51,077 nucleotides of DNA, taken from Ensifer sp. IC4062 (lineage in GTDB: Bacteria; Pseudomonadota; Alphaproteobacteria; Rhizobiales; Rhizobiaceae). Below the pieces are notes generated by a model. The model was not told where the DNA came from. It worked only from the letters and a program-made list of their open reading frames with translations, and did no database searches. The position numbers were made by a program, and so were the translations under genes. The stretch is from contig NZ_JADYVD010000054.1 of the NCBI RefSeq assembly GCF_020193575.1, forward strand, positions 1-51,077. Reading direction: 5' to 3'. Shown in pieces: positions 18,051 to 27,512 of this stretch. How positions within the stretch are numbered: the first letter of the stretch is position 1; every line of letters starts with the position of its first letter.

Positions 18051-18938
18051 CTAGATCGCTGTTGATGCGTGTTCGGCGACCTTCCGGTGAGTGGCAATCC
18101 AGACGTCCCCTTTAGCTTTAGAAGCCCTGATCAATTCCTCTAGGATCCAGATTCTTGAGCGATAGCCGATAATGTGAGGATGCATGGTAAGCTGGAGCAA
18201 CTCCCCTTCTTCATATGCTTGTTCGAACTCTCGCATGAAGATCGCCAGAACGTCTTGTGGCGCAATACGCATCGCCTCGGTGCGGGTGACCTGAAAATAT
18301 GCTGCGTCGTCGCGTATCCATTCGACTGGAATCTCGACGACACCTGTGCGCTCGCCGTCCTCTAGCAATTCATAACAACTGTCATCGGCCATCAATGAGG
18401 AGTCGTAAAGCAAACCCATCTCTCGAGCGATCGAAAGCGTTTTTTCCGAAAAGTCCCAAGACGGCGTGCGCATACCTACGGGTCGATTTCCTGTAATCTG
18501 TTCGAGCGTATCAGCGCTCCGCATCATCAAGTCGCGTTCATCTTCTTCCCGCAGGATTGAATTTAGCTCATGTATCCAGCCGTGGATGCCGATCTCGTGC
18601 CCCCCACCAACAATCTCTTGCTGTTCTTCTGGGTATAGTTTCGCAATAACTGCCGGGACAAAAAAGGTTGCTCTGATGTCGTGCTTCTTGAGTAGACTTA
18701 GGATCCGCGGCATCCCGCGCCTGTTTCCGTACTGACCCCACGACATACGGCTGATCGATTCGCCACCATCGCGCAGTTCATTTGACTCGTGATCGACATC
18801 GAAGGAAAAGCTAACCGCGCAGCGTTTCCCCTCCGGCCACGGCGGTGACAGTTTCTTCCCCGCGCGGACGCGGTTGACGCGATCACGCCAATGCTTTTCT
18901 GGCCATTGCCAGGGGTGAAGGCTTGCGGTGTCAAACAT
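18051..18938 (-). CDS. Polysaccharide deacetylase (CE4/NodB-fold) family protein, PuuE-like
   Basis: 295 aa from the ATG at 18938, chosen because AAGGAG lies 7 nt upstream; a second ATG two codons earlier is too close to it. NodB-homology motifs are present: motif 1 SFSFDVDHES (D47, D49), motif 2 HGWIHE (HxxxH, H119 and H123), motif 3 MRTPSWDFS, and LTMHPH near the end. Family members remove N-acetyl groups from sugars. Those closest in layout (PuuE allantoinase or imidase-like) open small cyclic amides. There is no signal peptide, which favours a cytoplasmic small-molecule role. It lies 80 nt downstream of the acylase gene on the same strand, likely in one operon. Confidence 0.8.
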   Translation of the reverse strand: MFDTASLHPWQWPEKHWRDRVNRVRAGKKLSPPWPEGKRCAVSFSFDVDHESNELRDGGESISRMSWGQYGNRRGMPRILSLLKKHDIRATFFVPAVIAKLYPEEQQEIVGGGHEIGIHGWIHELNSILREEDERDLMMRSADTLEQITGNRPVGMRTPSWDFSEKTLSIAREMGLLYDSSLMADDSCYELLEDGERTGVVEIPVEWIRDDAAYFQVTRTEAMRIAPQDVLAIFMREFEQAYEEGELLQLTMHPHIIGYRSRIWILEELIRASKAKGDVWIATHRKVAEHASTAI

Positions 18939-19018
18939 AGCCATTCTCCTTATCGTCCGGCTTCTCGCGCTCGCGTCTCGGGGCCAGCCTGGACGGTTAT
19001 CTTGTGAAGTAAACGAGT

Positions 19019-21403
19019 TCAATTAGTCGGTTCAAGGACAATCAACTCCTCTACTTCCGGATCTATCGCCTCGGGCGAATAGAGAAGCGGGCTATACCCG
19101 CCGCTGAGCCAGGAATCCTTCAGGTCACGGTAGTGGGGAGAAGCTGGATCTCCGGACTGACCGGGAAGATTGATGAACAGGCACTTGTCCCAGTCACCCA
19201 CATCGATAACCATGCGGACCGACGGACCCGATGTGATCTGAAAATCGTACGAGCGGTAGCTGGCATACATTATGGTCGAGCCGCTTCCGCCAACTGCCAC
19301 TGGCTCGATATCGAAAGACGCCGAGAGCTCAGGAAATGCACGGCTCACAGCGTGGTTCAGTGAAAGCTTGTGCAATTCGCCCCATCGCCAAAGGCAAGGA
19401 TCTGCTCCAAGGCGAGCCTCACAGTCGCGCCACGCCGCTGCCAAGGAATGCTCGAAAACTCGCTGGAGTGTCTTCTCGGCATTGGTCTCGAACCATTGTT
19501 CCGGCTTTTCCGCTAATGAAAGGACAGATTGTATGTCGCCCGGTTGTAACAGGCTACTGTTTTCTCCCTGGGTGAAGATCTCTAAGAGCGCTGGCTTCAA
19601 ATGAATGGTGATCCAAATCTCGAAAAGTGCAGCTGGTGAGGACGCCGCATCCAGACTACAGTCCCAGGCGAGCAAATGAGAAGCCGACCGTCTTGCTATG
19701 TCGTCTTCAAAATGCTGCTCCCGCAAGATGTTCTGGAACCGCTTTGCTGGCGTCGAATAAAGATCGTTTTGCAGCCTGCATGAGTCGACAAGCGCGTGCG
19801 TCGCCTGACTACTCAAAACGCTATGGATGCGATCTGCGCGACTTCTGTCTCCCCACTCGTAGCCGATGGGTGGTTTGTCCCAGCCTGTCGGGAAGTTCAT
19901 CTCGTTGGCGGTTGCTAGGAACCCCTGTTCAGGGTCACGCGCCGATGGTAAATCGTCGAGCGCCACATAACCGCTCCACTCATACCGACCGTCGCCCGAA
20001 ACCGGCAAGAGGCCATTCCAGTTTGACCGGATTGGGGTTTTCCCGGCAACCTGCCATCCGATAGTGCCGGTCACATCGGCATAGAGATGGTTTGTGGATG
20101 GCGTTCCCCATCGCCGTAGTGCCCTGCGATATTCGTCAAACGTCTTCGCGCGCATGGCCGATAAGCTAGCAAGATAGGGGGCAGTGCCAGGTTCGGTCCA
20201 AACGGTTCGGACGGCAAAGGCCTGCCGCTTGGCGCAATCCTCGTAGACAACTGGACCATGTCGGGTGTAGCGCAAGGACAGCGTCTGCGGCGCGCAGCCC
20301 TTGACCTCGATGACTTCCTCGACCGTCGTCATAGTTTCCCAGCCATCCTTGTATCGGTATGCGGTTGAATCCTCAGGCTTTGTTTCATACACGTAAACGT
20401 CTTCCTGATCAGCGGCAGAAATAGTCAACGAGAAAGCGCTATGGCCGTTGTGCCCCAAGGAAATTCCCGGAACCGCTGGCTCGCCGGCACCAATCAAGTC
20501 CAATCCTGGCATTGAGAGATGTACCAGGTAGCGAAGCGCTGGTACCGTCTGTGCTCTATGCGGATCCGCAGCCATTATTGGGCGCCCCGTTGTGCTTCGC
20601 GCCGGCGAAACGACCCAGTTGTTCGAGCCTTCCGATTCGATTGCCGGTTCCACCTCACCCCGAACATTTAAGTGACTCCAGAGGTACGCCTGACCCATGG
20701 AGCACGCAAGACGTTCTGGACTGAAGCTAACAGGGGCCTTCGCCAGGTTCAGTAGGTCGACAACCGCCAACGGAACATCTGATAATGCAAGATTTGGATC
20801 CACGACCGGTTCAACGGAAGGTTCGATTCGACCGCGAAGCGCGTCTGCCCTCCGTCCCGCCTTTGCCAACACGTTCGCCCGCGCAACCTCTAAAATCGCA
20901 TTATACGTCAAGCAGTGACTTCGAATACGCACGACGTCTTCGGCATTCCATCGCGACGGACGGCTACCGAGCTTTTCAAACTCGAGAGGAAGCTTTTCGC
21001 CTCCGCAGTCCACGCGCTCGATATAGGCGTTGATGCCGGCGACGAAGGCTTCACAGATTGCTTTCGTGTCGGACGAATAAGCTGCCCATTCGGCTTCCAT
21101 CTCGCCACGGTAGAGCATAAGCCGCGCGGCTCGATCTTGTTCCAGAAACCCCGGGCCGAAATCCGCCGCCAAGAGCCCGAGCCCTCGCTTGCGCCAGACG
21201 TCGATCTGCCACAGCCGATCCCTTGCCGCATTATAACCCTGCACGAAAAACAGATCTTCGAGGACGTCGGCGCGGATGTGCGCCACTCCCCATCGGTCGA
21301 TAGCGATCTCAGCTCGCTTGCTTAGACCGCTAACCTTGATCTCCCGCATCTGTGGCAGATCATGCTTATGTTGTGAGCCCATGAGGAAACGGTTTTCTCC
21401 CAT
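19019..21403 (-). CDS. Penicillin acylase-family Ntn hydrolase
   Basis: 794 aa, the length of family precursors (alpha chain, spacer, beta chain). The Ntn nucleophile is S260 in ESEGSNNWVVSPARS, followed by PIMAADPH; autoproteolysis would occur between G259 and S260. Other conserved blocks are VAHIRADVLEDLFFVQGY, ARDRLWQIDVWRK, PGISLGHNGHSAFSLT, ADVTGTIGWQVAGKTPIR and GFLATANEMNFPTGW. The family cleaves amide bonds of penicillins, acyl-homoserine lactones or other N-acyl compounds. Unlike most members I see no N-terminal signal peptide (it starts MGENRFLMGSQHKHDL), so it may be cytoplasmic. The start is uncertain (21403, 21382 or 21349). It is upstream of the CE4 deacetylase gene. Confidence 0.88.
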   Translation of the reverse strand: MGENRFLMGSQHKHDLPQMREIKVSGLSKRAEIAIDRWGVAHIRADVLEDLFFVQGYNAARDRLWQIDVWRKRGLGLLAADFGPGFLEQDRAARLMLYRGEMEAEWAAYSSDTKAICEAFVAGINAYIERVDCGGEKLPLEFEKLGSRPSRWNAEDVVRIRSHCLTYNAILEVARANVLAKAGRRADALRGRIEPSVEPVVDPNLALSDVPLAVVDLLNLAKAPVSFSPERLACSMGQAYLWSHLNVRGEVEPAIESEGSNNWVVSPARSTTGRPIMAADPHRAQTVPALRYLVHLSMPGLDLIGAGEPAVPGISLGHNGHSAFSLTISAADQEDVYVYETKPEDSTAYRYKDGWETMTTVEEVIEVKGCAPQTLSLRYTRHGPVVYEDCAKRQAFAVRTVWTEPGTAPYLASLSAMRAKTFDEYRRALRRWGTPSTNHLYADVTGTIGWQVAGKTPIRSNWNGLLPVSGDGRYEWSGYVALDDLPSARDPEQGFLATANEMNFPTGWDKPPIGYEWGDRSRADRIHSVLSSQATHALVDSCRLQNDLYSTPAKRFQNILREQHFEDDIARRSASHLLAWDCSLDAASSPAALFEIWITIHLKPALLEIFTQGENSSLLQPGDIQSVLSLAEKPEQWFETNAEKTLQRVFEHSLAAAWRDCEARLGADPCLWRWGELHKLSLNHAVSRAFPELSASFDIEPVAVGGSGSTIMYASYRSYDFQITSGPSVRMVIDVGDWDKCLFINLPGQSGDPASPHYRDLKDSWLSGGYSPLLYSPEAIDPEVEELIVLEPTN

Positions 21404-21702
21404 ACTTTGTTACTAAGTGCCGGGGGTTGCTTTGCGTCTATCGGCAGCGCTGCCCATTGCAAATCAAGGCTGACGTGGCTTTCGGACGTAAGCGGGGCTT
21501 CTGCTAGGTTGCCAACTTTGCTGCCCCCCTGGTCGTCTTGTTTGGCGCCGACAACGATGCATTCTTACAATAAGCCCGACGAACGTGTTGGCAGCACTCA
21601 GGCCGGCGTGACGCAGCAATCCTGCGTATTCTGCCGATCGATGCAGGATCTCGATAAGGCTCCGGCATAGGACTGATGGGCGAATCAGCGCGAGCAGAAA
21701 AT

Positions 21703-21733
21703 GGCTGCCGCCGACGCGTGTTCGACGACAGCC
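21703..21733 (-). repeat. 31-bp imperfect palindrome, copy 3
   Basis: Begins GGCTGCCGCCGA and ends TTCGACGACAGCC, forming a stem of about 12 bp with two mismatches and a 7-nt loop. On the minus strand it is followed by ATTTTCTG. It lies 77 bp past the stop of the truncated lyase gene, a position suited to transcription termination. Same length and outer arms as the 15360 element. Confidence 0.5.
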
Positions 21734-21809
21734 ACGTTGCCTCGGGAGGCCTTGAAAGCAGGACTGTAATCACGATCTTGAGTTCCATTGCGCGCAACCG
21801 CGAGCCGGA

Positions 21810-22553
21810 TCAACTCGCCAGCCTCTCCTTTACAAGCTGGGCGGCCGCGTCATAGCCGATCGAGGTTACGAGTTCAGTTGTGAAAGCCGTGCTGTTCTTC
21901 AGGTTGGCTTCAGACCGGGCAGCATTGGCCTGCACGCCTTCGACGCAGGTCCTGGTAAACGTCACGACTGCCCGTTTAAGCCCCAGGTCCCAGCTTGCCT
22001 CCAGCAGGTCTTTTGAGCCGACCAAGGACAACTGGTTGTCGCGGGACAAGTTCTCGAGTGCACGCGCGCGGTAGGATGGTGTGGCTGCGACCCCTGTTCC
22101 GATTGGGGCCGCGTAGGCATCGTTTGAAGATAGCGATCGGTTGACGCCATCATTTGGATGAACCAGACGCCCCTCGCCCTGGACTCCGCCGAGCAACTCG
22201 CTCGCACGGTTGGCCAATACTTCGTTCATGTTCATATTGGTGGAGGTGCCCGCTCCACTCTGGAATACGTGGACGAGGAATTCCTCGTCGTGCTTACCAG
22301 CCAGCACTTCCTGACAAGCCAGCACGATTGCGACGCGCTTTTCGGTCGGCGGCAAACCCTCGTCACAATTCGCTTGTGCGGCGGCCATCTTCACGTGGGC
22401 GAGCGCGCGTATAAGGTTTGGCATGCTTTTAATCGGGATCCCCGAGGTCGGGAAATTATCGAGCGCTCTGGACGTCTGCGCGCCATGATAGCGATCCGTC
22501 GGGACGCTCACCGGGCCAAGGGGATCATGCTCGATACGATTGTCGTTAGGCAT
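21810..22553 (-). pseudogene. Aspartase/fumarase (class II) gene with an in-frame internal deletion
   Basis: 247 aa against about 460-470 aa for the family. Start at 22553 (ATG with GAGG upstream). The N-terminal half is normal: IEHDPLGPVSVPTDRYHGAQ, then FQSGAGTSTNMNMNEVLANR, VHPNDGVNRSLSSND (normally NDVYPTA). Sequence then jumps to SLVGSKDLLEASWDLG and to a C-terminal CVEGVQANAARSEANLKNST, SIGYDAAAQLVKERL. The central helices with the GSSxMPxKxNP signature loop are missing, yet the frame stays open across the joints. Catalysis is not expected. It is the third gene of an aminotransferase/aldehyde-dehydrogenase group on the same strand. Aspartase and fumarase cannot be told apart here. Confidence 0.78.
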
Positions 22554-22677
22554 AGTTGCCTCAAGCGTTGATCTTTGCAACAACCGGCCGCGCGCTGGTG
22601 GTCTTGCCTCAGATTGTCAGGGGACGCTTCGCGTTACGCCGGATCCGGGGAAACTGAGCACCCGTCCTATCTTGCCC

Positions 22678-24087
22678 TCACCCCCTGTTGATGCAGACGA
22701 CCTTTGGCTGGGTCATGTCTTCGTAAGCGAAGCGGACACCTTCGCGGCCCATGCTGCCGTATTTGAAGCCGCCGAAGGGCATGGCGTCGAAACGATAGTC
22801 GGAGGAGTCGTTGATCATAACTCCGCCAGCCTCGATCCGGTTGGCTGCGTCGACCGCGACATTGAGATCGCTGGTGAAGATGCCGGCATGCAGGCTGTAG
22901 TCCGGATCGTTGGCCATCTCGATCGCTTCATCGAGCGTGTCGAAGGGCGCAAGCATGACCACTGGCGCGAACACTTCCTCATGCCAGAGCCGGCAGGTTA
23001 CCGGCGTGCCTTCGAGAACTGTCGGGTAATACAGAGACCCCTCGCGATAGTTGCCGCAAAGCACCTTGGCGCCTGCTTTGACGGCTTCCGTGACAGTTGC
23101 CTCGGTACGTTCTGCCACCTGCCTGGAGATCATCGGCCCGACGTCGGTGTCCTCCTGCAGGGGGTCACCTGCCTTGAGCTTGTTTGTGGCTGCGACAAAG
23201 GCATCGCGGAAGCGGTTGTAGAGCTCGGCCTGGATCAGGATGCGCTGAGCGCCGATGCAGTTTTGGCCGGCCGCCCAGAAGGAGCCGGAGACGCAGCCTT
23301 CAACCGCCTTGTCGAAGTCGCAGTCGTTCATGACGATGACAGGCGCATTGCCACCGAGCTCCATGGCGAGCTTTTTTAGGCCCGCCGCGCGGCTGATCGC
23401 CTCGCCGGTGGCAAAGCCGCCGGTAAACGAGACCATCCGTACGTCTCGTGCCGAGATCATCGCCGCCACCAGTGCTCTGTCACCGTGAACAATGGTTATG
23501 ACGTCCTTAGGCAGGCCAACCTCACGCAGCGCTTCGACCAGCTTGATCGCCGAGAACGGTGTCAGGTTCGACGGCTTCAGCAGCACGGAATTGCCGCCGG
23601 CGATTGCCGGCCCGAGCTTGTGCGCAACGAGGTTTAGCGGGTCGTTGTAAGGGGTGATGGCGGTGATGATGCCGAGCGGCTCGCGGGTGAACCATCCCTG
23701 GCGCTGTTCCGATCCGGTATAGGCATCGAACGGAACGATCTCGCCGGCATTGCGCTTTGCTTCTTCCGCCGAGAGCTTCAGCGTATTGACGCAGCGAAAC
23801 ACCTCTTTGCGCGCCTGGACGATCGTTTTGCCGGCTTCGCGAACGATGGTCTCGGCAAAAGCGTCACGACGGCTCTCGACGATCCGGGCAGCACCTTCCA
23901 GGATGCTCGCTCGTCTGTGGCGCGGCAGATTGCGCGAGATATCGGCGCCGCGGCGAGCAGTTGCCAGCAGGCGATCAATCTCGTCAGGATCGGTAGCATC
24001 GACCGATCCAACGAGGGACCCATCGTAAGGACTATGGACAGAGATCGACGCCAGGCTGGTCGTCATGTGGAGTTTGGCGGCAGTCAT
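22678..24087 (-). CDS. NAD(P)-dependent aldehyde dehydrogenase
   Basis: 469 aa. ALDH residues are N147 (TPYNDPLNL), K171 (LLKPSNLTP), E243 (MELGGN) and nucleophile C277 (GQNCIGAQR). It oxidises an aldehyde to an acid in the cytoplasm. The PYNDPLN block occurs in the branch containing lactaldehyde, phosphonoacetaldehyde and non-phosphorylating glyceraldehyde-3-phosphate dehydrogenases, so the exact substrate is open. The ATG at 24087 has AGGGAA 7 nt upstream. It lies 150 nt behind the aminotransferase gene on the same strand; the obvious inference is that the transaminase makes an aldehyde that this enzyme oxidises. Confidence 0.88.
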   Translation of the reverse strand: MTAAKLHMTTSLASISVHSPYDGSLVGSVDATDPDEIDRLLATARRGADISRNLPRHRRASILEGAARIVESRRDAFAETIVREAGKTIVQARKEVFRCVNTLKLSAEEAKRNAGEIVPFDAYTGSEQRQGWFTREPLGIITAITPYNDPLNLVAHKLGPAIAGGNSVLLKPSNLTPFSAIKLVEALREVGLPKDVITIVHGDRALVAAMISARDVRMVSFTGGFATGEAISRAAGLKKLAMELGGNAPVIVMNDCDFDKAVEGCVSGSFWAAGQNCIGAQRILIQAELYNRFRDAFVAATNKLKAGDPLQEDTDVGPMISRQVAERTEATVTEAVKAGAKVLCGNYREGSLYYPTVLEGTPVTCRLWHEEVFAPVVMLAPFDTLDEAIEMANDPDYSLHAGIFTSDLNVAVDAANRIEAGGVMINDSSDYRFDAMPFGGFKYGSMGREGVRFAYEDMTQPKVVCINRG

Positions 24088-24237
24088 GGCCAGGTTCCCT
24101 ATTCCTGATTGACCTCCCGTCTGGAGGTCGAGTTTGTGCGCAAGGCAAGGCTGATCCCGTGCCCCGTTCGGATCGGTGTAGTCGTTGATGACAACCTTCG
24201 GCGGTCGGCATCATCGGCCGTTATGGCTAACGTCCGA

Positions 24238-25644
24238 TCAGACCTTCTGGCCGTCCCGAACCAGTTCATCCATGACGAAGTGAACGGCCTTGTCGACAAT
24301 CGAGACGATCTCGTCGACTTCTTCCCTTGTGGTGACAAGCGGCGGGGCAAAGCCGAGGATGTCACCGTGCGGCATGGCGCGGGCAATCAGGCCGCGGTCA
24401 CGCGCGGCTTTGGAAACGCGGGCACCGACCTTCAGCGACGGATCGAAGCGCTTCTTGCTCTCGCGGTCACTGACGAACTCGATGGCCCCCATCAGGCCGA
24501 CGCCCCGCACTTCGCCGACGATCGGCAGCCGGGCGAACTTCTCCTTGAGCTGTGCCTGAAAGTAGGCGCCGACCTCGCGGGCATTGCCCGGCAGATCTTC
24601 CTTCTCGACGATGTCGAGCACCGCATTGGCTGCGGCCGCACCGATCGGATGACCGGAATAGGTGTAGCCATGCGAGAACGCGCCGACACGATCCGCGCCG
24701 TCTTCCAGCACCTTGTAGACCTTCTCACCGACGATCGCGGCCGAGAGGGGGAAGTAGGCCGAGGTCAGGCCCTTGGCGACGGTGATGAGGTCTGGCTCGA
24801 TACCATAGTGCTGCGAGCCGAACATGGAACCGGTACGGCCGAAGCCGGTGATGACTTCGTCGGCAATCAAGAGGACGTCATGCTTCTTCAGCACCGCCTG
24901 GATCGCTTCCCAGTAGCCTTCAGGCGGCGGCGTGATACCACCCGTGCCAAGCACCGGCTCGGCGATGAAGGCGCCGACATTGTCGGGGCCGAGCGTTTCG
25001 ATCATCTCGTCGAGCTCGGCGGCACGGCGAGCGGAGAATTCCCGTTCCGTCTCGCCCGGGTTGGCACCCCAGTAGTGATGCGGAACGCCGGTATGGGCGA
25101 TCTGCGACAGTGGCAGGTCCATGTGATCATGGTAGAAGCTCATGCCGGTCATCGAGCCGGAGACGACGCTGCAGCCGTGATAGCCGCGCTCACGCGAGAT
25201 GATCTTCTTCTTCGTCGGCTTGCCGCGCAGGTTGTTATAGTACCAGACGAGCTTGGCCTGGGTCTCATTGGCGTCCGAACCGGACATGCCGTAGAACACC
25301 TTGCTCATCTTGCCCGGCGCCATCTTCACCAGACGATCGGACAGGATCGCAAGCTCGTCGGTCGTGTGGGCCGCATAGGAGTGGTAGTAGGCCAAACGAT
25401 AGGCCTGGCGCGAGATCGCCTCGGCGACCTCGGTGCGTCCATAGCCCACATTGACGCAGTAGAGGCCTGCAAAGCCGTCGATCAACTGGTCGCCGCGGGC
25501 GTCCTGAACCCGGATCCCCTTGCCCGTCTCGACGATCGTCGGCTCACCCACCTTGCCGGTCGCAAAGTCCTTCAGCTGCGTGAACGGATGCAGGACAGTG
25601 TTGCGGTCCTTCTCGGCGATGTCCCTGATGTTGATGGTCATCAT
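24238..25644 (-). CDS. Class III PLP-dependent aminotransferase (omega-amino acid/amine:pyruvate type)
   Basis: About 468 aa from ATG ATG at 25644/25641; AAGGA lies 7 nt before the second. PLP-site features are YGMSGSDANETQAKLVWYYN, RGYHGCSVVSGSMTG, LLIADEVITGFGRTGSMFG (Asp that binds the pyridine N) and the Schiff-base Lys in ITVAKGLTSAYFPLS. Class III enzymes of this length move an amino group from terminal amines or beta-/omega-amino acids to pyruvate or 2-oxoglutarate, giving aldehydes. The downstream ALDH fits that product. Lrp/AsnC gene transcribed divergently from 25832. Full length, no lesions. Confidence 0.9.
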   Translation of the reverse strand: MMTINIRDIAEKDRNTVLHPFTQLKDFATGKVGEPTIVETGKGIRVQDARGDQLIDGFAGLYCVNVGYGRTEVAEAISRQAYRLAYYHSYAAHTTDELAILSDRLVKMAPGKMSKVFYGMSGSDANETQAKLVWYYNNLRGKPTKKKIISRERGYHGCSVVSGSMTGMSFYHDHMDLPLSQIAHTGVPHHYWGANPGETEREFSARRAAELDEMIETLGPDNVGAFIAEPVLGTGGITPPPEGYWEAIQAVLKKHDVLLIADEVITGFGRTGSMFGSQHYGIEPDLITVAKGLTSAYFPLSAAIVGEKVYKVLEDGADRVGAFSHGYTYSGHPIGAAAANAVLDIVEKEDLPGNAREVGAYFQAQLKEKFARLPIVGEVRGVGLMGAIEFVSDRESKKRFDPSLKVGARVSKAARDRGLIARAMPHGDILGFAPPLVTTREEVDEIVSIVDKAVHFVMDELVRDGQKV

Positions 25645-25831
25645 TGATTCCTTCTGATCTGCGGTCTCTTCGGTGAAGAGGTATTTGGAATAGAGACCGT
25701 CACCGGGCCGTGCGCGGTTGCCGCCTTCGCAATTGAGTTTAGGTACCCATAGGACGCGCTTGACAGCGGAAAGCGGCCTCCATAAGCAGGTTTTCTGCAA
25801 AATTCATTATTCTTCGCAGGAGTCCAACCAC
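25645..25831. promoter_or_regulatory. Divergent control region between the aminotransferase and lrp-like genes
   Basis: 187 nt. A partial dyad at about 25793-25819 (CTGCAAAATTCAT facing CTGCGAAGAATAA on the other strand) is a candidate Lrp-family site. TTGACA at 25760-25765 could be a -35 for the regulator gene, with a weak TAAGCA 17 nt later. For the leftward operon no convincing -10/-35 pair stands out. Lrp-type regulators commonly control the divergent catabolic gene and themselves. Confidence 0.4.
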
Positions 25832-26296
25832 ATGGAACTTGACCGTGCAGACTTGGCTCTTTTGGAAGCCGTGCAACATAACAACCGCCTGACGTCTGAC
25901 GAACTGGCGAAACATGCTCATCTCTCTCCAACCGCTTGCCAACGCAGATTGAAGAGGTTGAGAGAAGAAGGGATCATTGAGGCTGATGTTTCCATCGTCT
26001 CGCCAAAGGCAGTTGGTCGGCAGATGACCATGATCGTGTTAGTGTCGCTTGAGCGCGAACGGGCAGACATCGTCGATCGCTTCAAATCTGCCATTCGCAA
26101 GACGAGAGACGTAATGATCGGTTATTATGTTACGGGAGACGCTGATTTCATTCTTGTTGTCACAGCTAAGGACATGGAGGATTACGAGCAATTTACTCGC
26201 CGCTTCTTCTACGAGAACCATGATATCAAGGGTTTTAAGACCATGGTTGTTATGGATCGTGTAAAAGCGAGCTTTGCCTTTCCCATCCAAGAATAA
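25832..26296 (+). CDS. Lrp/AsnC-family transcriptional regulator
   Basis: 154 aa from the ATG at 25832, preceded by AGGAG 9 nt upstream. The N-terminal HTH is ELDRADLALLEAVQHNNRLT, LAKHAHLSPTACQRRLKRLR. The C-terminal RAM ligand-binding domain includes VLVSLERERADIVDRFKSAI, GYYVTGDADFILVVTAKDME and the ending KTMVVMDRVKASFAFP. Members form octamers and respond to amino acids. Transcribed away from the aminotransferase gene, so it very likely senses the substrate of that pathway (inference). Intact. Confidence 0.92.
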   Translation: MELDRADLALLEAVQHNNRLTSDELAKHAHLSPTACQRRLKRLREEGIIEADVSIVSPKAVGRQMTMIVLVSLERERADIVDRFKSAIRKTRDVMIGYYVTGDADFILVVTAKDMEDYEQFTRRFFYENHDIKGFKTMVVMDRVKASFAFPIQE

Positions 26297-27512
26297 CCTG
26301 CGAAGGTCCTCGTGTTCATACCTGAGAAGAATGTCTCTACCTGTTGACGGATCACGAAGCTTGTTGGCTCTTCTTACCCTCAAGCACCGCGGCGATAGTT
26401 TCGTTTGACGATTTCACCGGAGCTGTGGGGCCTCCGTCTGACATGCTGACGAGGCGGACGATTGTGTTTTGGATTGAGCAACGGTGAGTTTTTCCTGTTA
26501 CCACGTCAATTTGGCCAATCGGATCGGAAATTGGAGCTTATTTTCGGAAAGGACGATGCGGTGTTTCAAGGTGTTTCAAAGAGTAACAGCGTCTCTGGCG
26601 TCCCGAAGGACCTACGCACTGTCGACAAGCTATCAGGCTTTTGGCCAGCGATTCAGTCTGGTGACGCTAGGTAATATCTCGAGGGAGCCATCCGCCTTCT
26701 ACACACCTGTACTCATAGCACCTAGTCCGCCAAATGGTCGCCCACGGTGAGCCTGCCCGCTGGTGCACTGAGGATTGTGGGCGGCAGATTCAACATGGCG
26801 AGGTGCCGTGTACCATCCGCAGGTCAAACCTCCTAATGAATAGCCAAATAGAGCGACCCGATTTCGGTCCCGCTTCGCACCCATGATACTCAACAGGCTG
26901 GGACAACGTGCGGATGCTGGCCGTGGATAAGGTCCACACTCCCCACGATAAGACCGTGGGCAGCTTCGACCTGCCGGAGTCGAGGAAGAATCAAACTCGG
27001 CGCGCCAGTGAGTTGAAGCGATAACGAAACCGGATTCCTTCTCTTTACGATCCTGAATTCGCTCCCACAGAAGCGCCGCCCAACGGGACGAAGTCTTACA
27101 AGACAGCGTAAGGCCGAGCGTCCCCACCTTGCAGCTTTATTCGTCTTATAGACGGAGGAATTCTGCCCCTGGCAATCAGATTCGAAGGATAATGATGCAG
27201 CCGCTTGCCGTCATGATTTCCCGAATGGAGTTTCCAATGCGCCTGCAGATGGGGGCTGGACGCTTTTCCAGATATTTTTAGCTCTATTCTTTCATGCCAC
27301 CGGAGGACCTTGAGTGGAGGAAGGCGGCGCCATTGTGCTCACAACGCAGGAATTTGGCGGAAAGCAGGCATGAAAAGCTGCGATTGGACGGACGCTGCGG
27401 ATTAATCTTTGAGGCCGATAGAGTGCATGTTCGGCCAAACTCAACGAGACCTGCGCACTCGTCATGTACATGTGTCATTAAACAAAAGAATAGCTACGAG
27501 GAACCTGTACGC
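26297..27512. other. 1.2-kb stretch with no intact gene
   Basis: Apart from an alpha/beta-hydrolase-like scrap (next entry), neither strand shows a convincing coding frame. The 3' part must hold the promoter of the M20 gene at 27513, but I cannot point to clear elements. Confidence 0.5.
26699..26900 (-). pseudogene. Possible alpha/beta-hydrolase relic
   Basis: The minus strand encodes RDRNRVALFGYSLGGLTCGW, holding the GxSxGG nucleophile elbow of alpha/beta hydrolases, in a region where the flanking residues are not convincing. The Asp and His of a triad cannot be assigned. Either a decayed serine hydrolase or a chance match. Confidence 0.3.

Noticed and set aside
22540..23379. Plus-strand frame of 279 codons opposite the aldehyde dehydrogenase
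   Set aside because: Shadow of a conserved ALDH with intact catalytic residues.
22678..25644. 2-Aminoethylphosphonate degradation operon (PhnW-PhnY)
   Set aside because: The ALDH branch would allow it, but PhnW is a class V transaminase, the one here is class III, and no phosphonatase or PhnA gene is present.
24109..25647. Long plus-strand frame of 512 codons opposite the aminotransferase gene
   Set aside because: No family resemblance; it mirrors the codon structure of a clearly real aminotransferase on the minus strand.
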